Positions 5,545 to 9,880 of a DNA stretch of 9,880 bases are shown here, piece by piece; positions within the stretch are counted from its first letter, which is position 1; each line of letters begins with the position of its first letter. The stretch is from Acidobacteriota bacterium (GTDB lineage Bacteria > Acidobacteriota > Terriglobia > Acidiferrales > UBA7541): contig QHYP01000218.1 of assembly GCA_003224195.1 (NCBI GenBank), positions 1 to 9,880 of the forward strand. Reading direction: 5' to 3'. Below the pieces are notes generated by a model, which saw only the letters and a program-made list of their open reading frames with translations, ran no database searches and was not told the DNA's origin. A program made the translations under genes and the position numbers.

Positions 5545-6191
5545 CGCGCTTTCCGTTCGGGTTCTTGCAAAAGGCGCGGCGAGTGAACTTGCGCACCGAG
5601 GCGCTGGTCTATCCTTCGGTTGAGGGAGCGGAGCAGGTTCGGGAGGCTCTGCCGTCGCTCGAAGGCGTCATTGAGAGCACGCGCAAGGGCCACGGCCAGG
5701 ACCTGTATGCGCTGCGCGATTATCAGCCGGCGGACAGCGCCCGGCACGTCCACTGGAAAGTGACAGCGCGCACCGGCGAATTGAAGGTGCGCGAGTTTAC
5801 GCGGGAAAACGACCGCCGCATCTTGCTGGTTTTCGATCCCCGCGTGAGCTGGCCGGGAAACGATCCGCGTGCGGCGGAGCTGGCAGAGGCATTCGAACGC
5901 GGCGTTTCGCTCTGCGCCAGCCTGGCATGGCATTTTGCGGAGACGGGCGCGATGCTGGAATTCCGCGCGCCGGGGATTGATCTGCCGGTAGCGCCGGCGC
6001 GCGACCTGATCTACGAGATTTTGAGCATTCTGGCGCGCATCTCTCCACAGCGAGATTCAGCGGGAGAGAGCTTGCTGGATGCGGCGCCGGCGGACCCCGC
6101 GGCCCTTTCAATACTCTTTACAGGGACGGCAGGGGTGAGAAGCAGCCCCGTCGCGACCGAGTCAGGGTACGTCTTCTCTCTTTGCGCTTAG
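5457..6191 (+). CDS. DUF58 protein, C-terminal (vWA-like) part of the same frameshifted gene
   Basis: This is the continuation of the preceding gene in the -1 frame. The recognisable protein begins just before the nominal GTG 5457, at YFPYVPKRGR (from about 5445), so 5457 is only the first start-like codon and probably not a true start. It holds the conserved block PLQFPRRGIY, then TRFPFGF, and the DUF58 hallmark running from KGHGQDLYALRDYQPADS through RHVHWKVTAR to VREFTREND (residues 77-118 of this piece). A vWA-like strand follows (ILLVFDPRVSW). The DUF58 core is fully conserved and free of other lesions, so decay, if real, is recent. The next gene, mutY, starts 60 bp after its stop. If the gene is truly split, this half lacks its membrane anchor and would probably not function alone. 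Confidence 0.85.
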   Translation: MPKRGRAKQIVPLQFPRRGIYQQEAFRIVTRFPFGFLQKARRVNLRTEALVYPSVEGAEQVREALPSLEGVIESTRKGHGQDLYALRDYQPADSARHVHWKVTARTGELKVREFTRENDRRILLVFDPRVSWPGNDPRAAELAEAFERGVSLCASLAWHFAETGAMLEFRAPGIDLPVAPARDLIYEILSILARISPQRDSAGESLLDAAPADPAALSILFTGTAGVRSSPVATESGYVFSLCA

Positions 6192-6234
6192 ACGAGAGTG
6201 TGGATCGGCACTCTCCGGCGCTCCCCCGAATTCG

Positions 6235-6243
6235 TGCGACAAT
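6235..6243 (+). promoter_or_regulatory. Possible extended -10 of mutY (TGCGACAAT)
   Basis: TG, one base, then GACAAT ends 8 bases before the chosen mutY ATG. The spacing is similar to the candidate elements before ychF and the transglutaminase gene. No -35 is evident. Its first base departs from consensus, so support is weaker than for the others. Confidence 0.3.
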
Positions 6244-6251
6244 GCTGCGCG

Positions 6252-7358
6252 ATGAAGCTGCGCGGGCAAGACCTTCCGCGTTTCCGGCGGAAACTCCAAG
6301 AGTGGTTTTCCGGCCAGCGCCGGGATCTGCCGTGGCGCCGAACGAAAGATCCTTACCGCATCTGGATTTCGGAGATCATGCTGCAGCAGACACGCGTTGC
6401 GGCAGTGATCCCTTACTACGAAAGTTTCCTAGAACGATTTCCCGATGTGCGGGCGCTTGCCAGCGCGCCGCAGGAAGAAGTGCTGCGGCTGTGGTCGGGG
6501 CTCGGCTATTACACCCGCGCGCGAAATCTGCAACGGGCGGCGCGAGAGATTGTCGAACGCCATGGAGGCGAATTCCCGAGGAATCTGGAAGACGCGCTTG
6601 CTCTGCCGGGCATCGGGCGCTACAGCGCGGCCGCGATTCTGAGCATTGCCTACGAGGAGCCGCTGGCGGTCCTCGACGGAAACGTGGCGCGAGTGCTTGC
6701 GAGAATCGAGGCGATTCGCGGCGATCCGCGCGAATCCGCGCGATGGAAGCGATTGCAGCAAGCGGCCGACGCCTTGCTCGACGGGCGGGCGCCGGGGGCC
6801 TGGAATCAGACGGTGATGGAGTTGGGCGCAACAGTCTGCACGCCGCGCGCGCCGGTGTGCCTATTGTGCCCGGCGGCAAAGTGGTGCCGCGCGAGGCAGC
6901 TTGGGCTAACGGATGTGATTCCGGAAAAGCGATGCAAGCGCAAACCCATTCAGTTGCTCCTGGCGGCCGCGGTCTTCACCGACCGAAACGGGCGCACGCT
7001 GCTCGTGCCGCCGCGCGACGCAACTGCGGGAGAGGAGGTTTCGCCGCTCTTTTCGCGCATGTGGCAGTTCCCTGCCGTGCATGTCCGCCGGGATGCGAAG
7101 CCAGAGCTGCGGCGTTATCTGGCGGAGGAATTCGGCACAGCGGCGCTGAAAACGGCGGAGCTGGAGGCGCTGGAGCCAGTGCGTCACGGCGTCACCTTCC
7201 GCGCAATTACCATCAGCGCGTTTCGCGTTCGAGTGCCCCGATTGCCCCGAAGCGCGGGTTCGCGGTCAATCGAGCTGGGAAATCTGACGAAACTTCCCGT
7301 TTCGAACTTGACGCGCAAAATCGCGCGAGCCGCCACCGCGCCGGGCCGGCCGGGCTGA
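6252..7358 (+). CDS. mutY: A/G-specific adenine DNA glycosylase MutY
   Basis: MutY removes adenine mispaired with 8-oxoguanine in base-excision repair. The 368-residue product has the HhH-GPD fold. Glu41 lies in SEIMLQQTRV, the helix-hairpin-helix is LPGIGRYSA (118-126), and catalytic Asp142 lies in VLDGNVARV. The [4Fe-4S] ligands Cys196, Cys203, Cys206 and Cys212 follow the C-X6-C-X2-C-X5-C spacing. A C-terminal NUDIX-like 8-oxoG recognition domain spans about 233-355 and includes MWQFP and VRHGVTFRAITI, whose His312 is probably the discriminating residue. All catalytic and cluster residues are intact. ATG 6252 is chosen because the family begins just before the first helix; an in-frame GTG at 6198 would add 18 residues without support. 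The gene interrupts the usual DUF58-transglutaminase adjacency, and its function has no evident link to those neighbours. Confidence 0.96.
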   Translation: MKLRGQDLPRFRRKLQEWFSGQRRDLPWRRTKDPYRIWISEIMLQQTRVAAVIPYYESFLERFPDVRALASAPQEEVLRLWSGLGYYTRARNLQRAAREIVERHGGEFPRNLEDALALPGIGRYSAAAILSIAYEEPLAVLDGNVARVLARIEAIRGDPRESARWKRLQQAADALLDGRAPGAWNQTVMELGATVCTPRAPVCLLCPAAKWCRARQLGLTDVIPEKRCKRKPIQLLLAAAVFTDRNGRTLLVPPRDATAGEEVSPLFSRMWQFPAVHVRRDAKPELRRYLAEEFGTAALKTAELEALEPVRHGVTFRAITISAFRVRVPRLPRSAGSRSIELGNLTKLPVSNLTRKIARAATAPGRPG

Positions 7359-7404
7359 GGCGTTAGCCGATTCGCGGTTGCCCCGACGCATACAAATCAG
7401 GCAG

Positions 7405-7413
7405 TGCTAGGAT
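7405..7413 (+). promoter_or_regulatory. Candidate extended -10 promoter of the transglutaminase gene (TGCTAGGAT)
   Basis: TGCTAGGAT lies in the 67-bp gap after mutY and ends 12 bases before ATG 7426. A TTGCCC at 7378-7383 is too far (24 bp) to be a normal -35. A purine-rich GAAAGG (7418-7423) directly before the ATG could be a ribosome site, or part of the transcription start region if the -10 is used. It suggests the transglutaminase gene has its own promoter separate from moxR-DUF58. Confidence 0.45.
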
Positions 7414-7425
7414 GGACGAAAGGTC

Positions 7426-9681
7426 ATGTCAAGCGCACCAAGTATGGCTCCTCCAGGAACGCTTTCAACTGACCCGCCAGTGGCGGAGCGATTTTTCCGC
7501 GTTTCGGTGTTTTGTCTCGTCCTGACGTCGGTAGGGACGTTAGTGGCCACGGGGAAGCTCGACAAGCTTGCGGTCCTGCTGGTACCGGCAGCGATTCTCT
7601 ACAAGGGCTTCCGCGTCTGGCGAGGACACAAGCCCGAACTGAGCCATGCCGCAGCGACCGGGCTGGTAGCCGCGTATCTCCTTGTCTTCCCGGTGGACTT
7701 CCTTTTCTTCTCGAGGGTCTATGCCACCGGCTCGACGAATCCCGCGGTTTTTGCCACGCTGCTCGCATCCATACATTTCCTGCTTTTCGTTCTGCTTGTG
7801 CGGCTCTACAGCGCCTCGACCGACCGCGACGCGCTGTTTCTCGCGCTGCTCTCCTTCGCAGCGATTCTAGCGGGCGCCGTGCTTACTGTGGATACGTATT
7901 TCCTCGGGCTCTTCTTTGTGTTTCTGGGGTTTGGCGTGGCCACGTTTATCGGTTACGAGGTGCGGCGCGCGGCGCGCGGCGCAGTGACCTCCCTGCTCGC
8001 TGCACGTCCGGAATTTGAGCGGAAGTTTCATCGGGCCTTGGGTCTTGCGGCGGGAAGCGTCGCGCTCGGCGCCACGGTCATCGGCATGCTCTTGTTTTTC
8101 TTCTTTCCGCGTTTCACCGCCGGGTATCTCGGGCGAATCGGTTCCCAACCTTCCCTTATGTCTGGCTTCAGCGACGACGTCGAGCTTGGCCAGATCGGCG
8201 AGATCAAGAAGAATTCCGCGGTGATCATGCGAGTGAAGACCACTTTGCCGGCCGCAGCGGCGCAAATCCGGTGGCGGGGCATTGCGCTCTCCACGTTTGA
8301 CGGCAGGCGCTGGTACACCACCGGCAAGCGGGAGCGCGTGCTCGCGATGGACCCGGAGGGATGGTTCGAGATACCGGAAATTCCAGAGAGCCTGCGATTC
8401 CATTCCATTCCCATGCGGTACACGGTCTTGCTGCAGCCGGTGGCGACGGACGCCCTCTTCGCCCCGGCGTACGTGCTCTCGCTGCGGGGAAATTTTGCAA
8501 GCGACCCGCTTACGCCCGACGGAGGGGCGCGACGGAGCTATCTGCGGCTGGATTCCACGAGGTCGCTCTTCAATCCGTTCCATAACTACATAGCGTTTCA
8601 GTATGAAGGGTTTTCCCTCCTGCCAAACCTAGCCCCGAAGCTCCTGCGCGAGGCGCCGGCGGAGTATCCGCAAGAGACGCGGGCCACTTACCTGCAACTT
8701 CCGCCGCTCGACCCAAGGGTCGAGCAACTGGCGAGGCAGATCACGTCGAATGCGGCGACGCCGTATGACGAGGCGACAGCGATAGAAATATATCTGCGCA
8801 CACGCTTTGGCTACACGCTGGACCTGACCGGGAAACCCGAGGGGGACGCGCTGGCGAGGTTCCTCTTCGTCACACGGTCGGGCCACTGCGAATACTTCGC
8901 TTCTGCCATGACCGTAATGCTCCGGACTCTGGGCGTGCCCGCACGAGTGGTGAACGGCTTCCTTCCGGGTCAATACAACGATATCGGGGGCGACTACATT
9001 GTGCGCGCGAGTGACGCGCACACCTGGGTGGAGGTCTATTTCCCGGGCTATGGCTGGCTGACGTTCGACCCCACGCCGCCGGGGCGCGACGCCGAAGGGC
9101 TTCTTTCGAGGGTCGGCGCCTATTGGGACTGGCTGCAACTGACGTGGAACGAATGGATCGTCAACTACGACTTTGCGCATCAGTTCTTCCTCGCCCAGAG
9201 CATGCATCGCGCGTCGCGGACATGGAGCAGCCGTGCGCGGGTCTTTTTCGAGGGTGCGGAGCGGCGCGGCAAAGACTGGATTCTTTCCTGGAACTCAGGC
9301 CGCCTGGCGCTGCGCGCCTTGCTGCCCGTTGCGATTGTGTTGTTTCTCCTGGCATTGAACTTCGACAAAGTGCGGCGTGCGTTTCGGCGCCTGCGTATTG
9401 AATGGCGCGCGCGCTCAGGACGCGAGCCCCGGCCCGATACGCAACTCGCATCACTGCTCTATGAAGAGCTGTTGCGCCTGCTAGCCCGCCGCGGCTTCCG
9501 CCATCAGGAGTCGCAAACGCCGCTCGAATTCGCGGCTGCAGTATCTTCACCGGCGCTCGCGCCCGCCCTGGGGGAATTCACACTGCTATACGCGCAGGCG
9601 AGATTTGGCGGCGCGCCCTGCGATGCGCCGCGGCTCCAGGATCTCCTTCAACAAATCCGGCGGGCGCTTCGCGGGCACTGA
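7426..9681 (+). CDS. TgpA-like membrane transglutaminase (DUF3488, transglutaminase core, DUF4129)
   Basis: This 751-residue protein has the three-part architecture of TgpA-type proteins. Residues about 20-228 are a membrane domain with several helices (27-60, 76-97, 107-127, 135-180, 207-227). An extracytoplasmic region follows, holding the papain-like transglutaminase core with Cys488 (SGHCEYFASAM), His532 (SDAHTWVEV) and Asp548 (FDPTPP), a complete catalytic triad. A last helix (about 628-645) leads to a cytoplasmic tail with the DUF4129-like LLYEELLRLLARRGF and TPLEFA. The enzyme may form or cleave amide bonds at the cell envelope; the physiological substrate is not established. The usual genomic partners of this family, MoxR and DUF58, lie just upstream, separated here by mutY. 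ATG 7426 is the only sensible start before the first helix. No frameshift or missing key residue is seen. Confidence 0.93.
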   Translation: MSSAPSMAPPGTLSTDPPVAERFFRVSVFCLVLTSVGTLVATGKLDKLAVLLVPAAILYKGFRVWRGHKPELSHAAATGLVAAYLLVFPVDFLFFSRVYATGSTNPAVFATLLASIHFLLFVLLVRLYSASTDRDALFLALLSFAAILAGAVLTVDTYFLGLFFVFLGFGVATFIGYEVRRAARGAVTSLLAARPEFERKFHRALGLAAGSVALGATVIGMLLFFFFPRFTAGYLGRIGSQPSLMSGFSDDVELGQIGEIKKNSAVIMRVKTTLPAAAAQIRWRGIALSTFDGRRWYTTGKRERVLAMDPEGWFEIPEIPESLRFHSIPMRYTVLLQPVATDALFAPAYVLSLRGNFASDPLTPDGGARRSYLRLDSTRSLFNPFHNYIAFQYEGFSLLPNLAPKLLREAPAEYPQETRATYLQLPPLDPRVEQLARQITSNAATPYDEATAIEIYLRTRFGYTLDLTGKPEGDALARFLFVTRSGHCEYFASAMTVMLRTLGVPARVVNGFLPGQYNDIGGDYIVRASDAHTWVEVYFPGYGWLTFDPTPPGRDAEGLLSRVGAYWDWLQLTWNEWIVNYDFAHQFFLAQSMHRASRTWSSRARVFFEGAERRGKDWILSWNSGRLALRALLPVAIVLFLLALNFDKVRRAFRRLRIEWRARSGREPRPDTQLASLLYEELLRLLARRGFRHQESQTPLEFAAAVSSPALAPALGEFTLLYAQARFGGAPCDAPRLQDLLQQIRRALRGH

Positions 9682-9720
9682 TTCCCTCTCAGGCGGGGTG
9701 GCCCGGCCCGCTCTTGTGCG

Positions 9721-9729
9721 TGCTACACT
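9721..9729 (+). promoter_or_regulatory. Candidate extended -10 promoter of rimO (TGCTACACT)
   Basis: TGCTACACT lies in the 81-bp gap between the transglutaminase stop and rimO, ending 33 bases before ATG 9763. That would leave a leader of roughly 25 bases containing an AAAATTTTT run but no clear Shine-Dalgarno sequence. No -35 hexamer is obvious. The pattern matches the other TGCTA elements in this window. Confidence 0.45.
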
Positions 9730-9762
9730 TGAGATTTGCGCCGCGGGCAAAATTTTTCGCCT

Positions 9763-9880
9763 ATGCCGAAAGTCGGATTCGTCAGCCTGGGTTGTCCCAA
9801 AAACCTCGTGGACAGCGAGGTGATGATGGGCATTCTCGCGCGGGGCGGCTATGAGATCACTCCGCGGGCGGATGAGGCGG
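9763..9880 (+). CDS. rimO: Ribosomal protein S12 methylthiotransferase RimO, N-terminal part (runs off the right edge)
   Basis: Only the first 39 codons are present. They read MPKVGFVSLGCPKNLVDSEV and continue MMGILARGGYEITPRADEA. The stretch SLGCPKNLVDSE is the characteristic start of RimO, with Cys11 the first ligand of the N-terminal auxiliary iron-sulfur cluster in the UPF0004 domain. RimO is a radical-SAM enzyme that methylthiolates a conserved aspartate of ribosomal protein S12. The related MiaB has a different N-terminal sequence after the Cys, so RimO is preferred. The radical-SAM CxxxCxxC motif and TRAM domain would lie beyond the window. The candidate promoter just upstream suggests independent transcription. 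Confidence 0.93.
   Translation, partial: MPKVGFVSLGCPKNLVDSEVMMGILARGGYEITPRADEA

Noticed and set aside
6182..7366. 394-codon plus-strand open frame overlapping mutY
   Set aside because: It is Arg/Ala-rich, has no recognisable motif, and lies in the +2 frame of an intact MutY.
9693..9711. Terminator after the transglutaminase gene
   Set aside because: GCGGG and CCCGC can pair around a 9-base loop, but the stem is only 5 bp and no T-run follows, so a Rho-independent terminator is not supported.

Overview
The window is high-GC bacterial DNA with densely packed genes and short gaps. The gene content suggests an Acidobacteriota-type genome: a divergent YchF with a QVGKT P-loop, a moxR/DUF58/transglutaminase cluster, and few convincing Shine-Dalgarno sites. 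That assignment is my inference from gene style. No phylogenetic marker in the window settles it.

Layout. The left end (1-250, minus) holds the 5' part of an unrecognised membrane protein gene that runs off the window. Its codon use differs from the rest. Next comes a minus-strand block, listed here from right to left in transcription order: tRNA-Val(CAC) at 3821-3896, a four-helix DUF4149 membrane protein (3312-3785), a divergent YchF-type P-loop NTPase (2107-3192), a ZIP-family metal transporter 9 bp further on (1354-2097), and an epoxide-hydrolase-like alpha/beta hydrolase (329-1303). A perfect palindrome lies in the gap just upstream of the hydrolase.

The right two thirds is on the plus strand: a MoxR AAA+ ATPase (3941-4888), a DUF58 protein gene coupled to it by a 4-bp overlap but broken by a one-base frameshift near 5445 (4885-6191), mutY (6252-7358), a TgpA-like membrane transglutaminase (7426-9681), and the first 39 codons of rimO (from 9763).

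How they work together. MoxR, DUF58 and a TgpA-like transglutaminase form a recurrent bacterial envelope-associated set: an ATPase, a membrane protein with a vWA-like tail, and a membrane protein with an extracytoplasmic transglutaminase domain. Here the DNA-repair gene mutY sits inside the set. The remaining genes are housekeeping (YchF, RimO, MutY, tRNA-Val) or transport and metabolism (ZIP, hydrolase).

Most notable points: the DUF58 frameshift; a recurring extended -10 pattern (TGCTANNNT-like) placed so close to several start codons that near-leaderless mRNAs are plausible; four tandem 7-bp repeats upstream of ychF; and the atypical left-end gene. I found no CRISPR array, insertion sequence or clear defence system.
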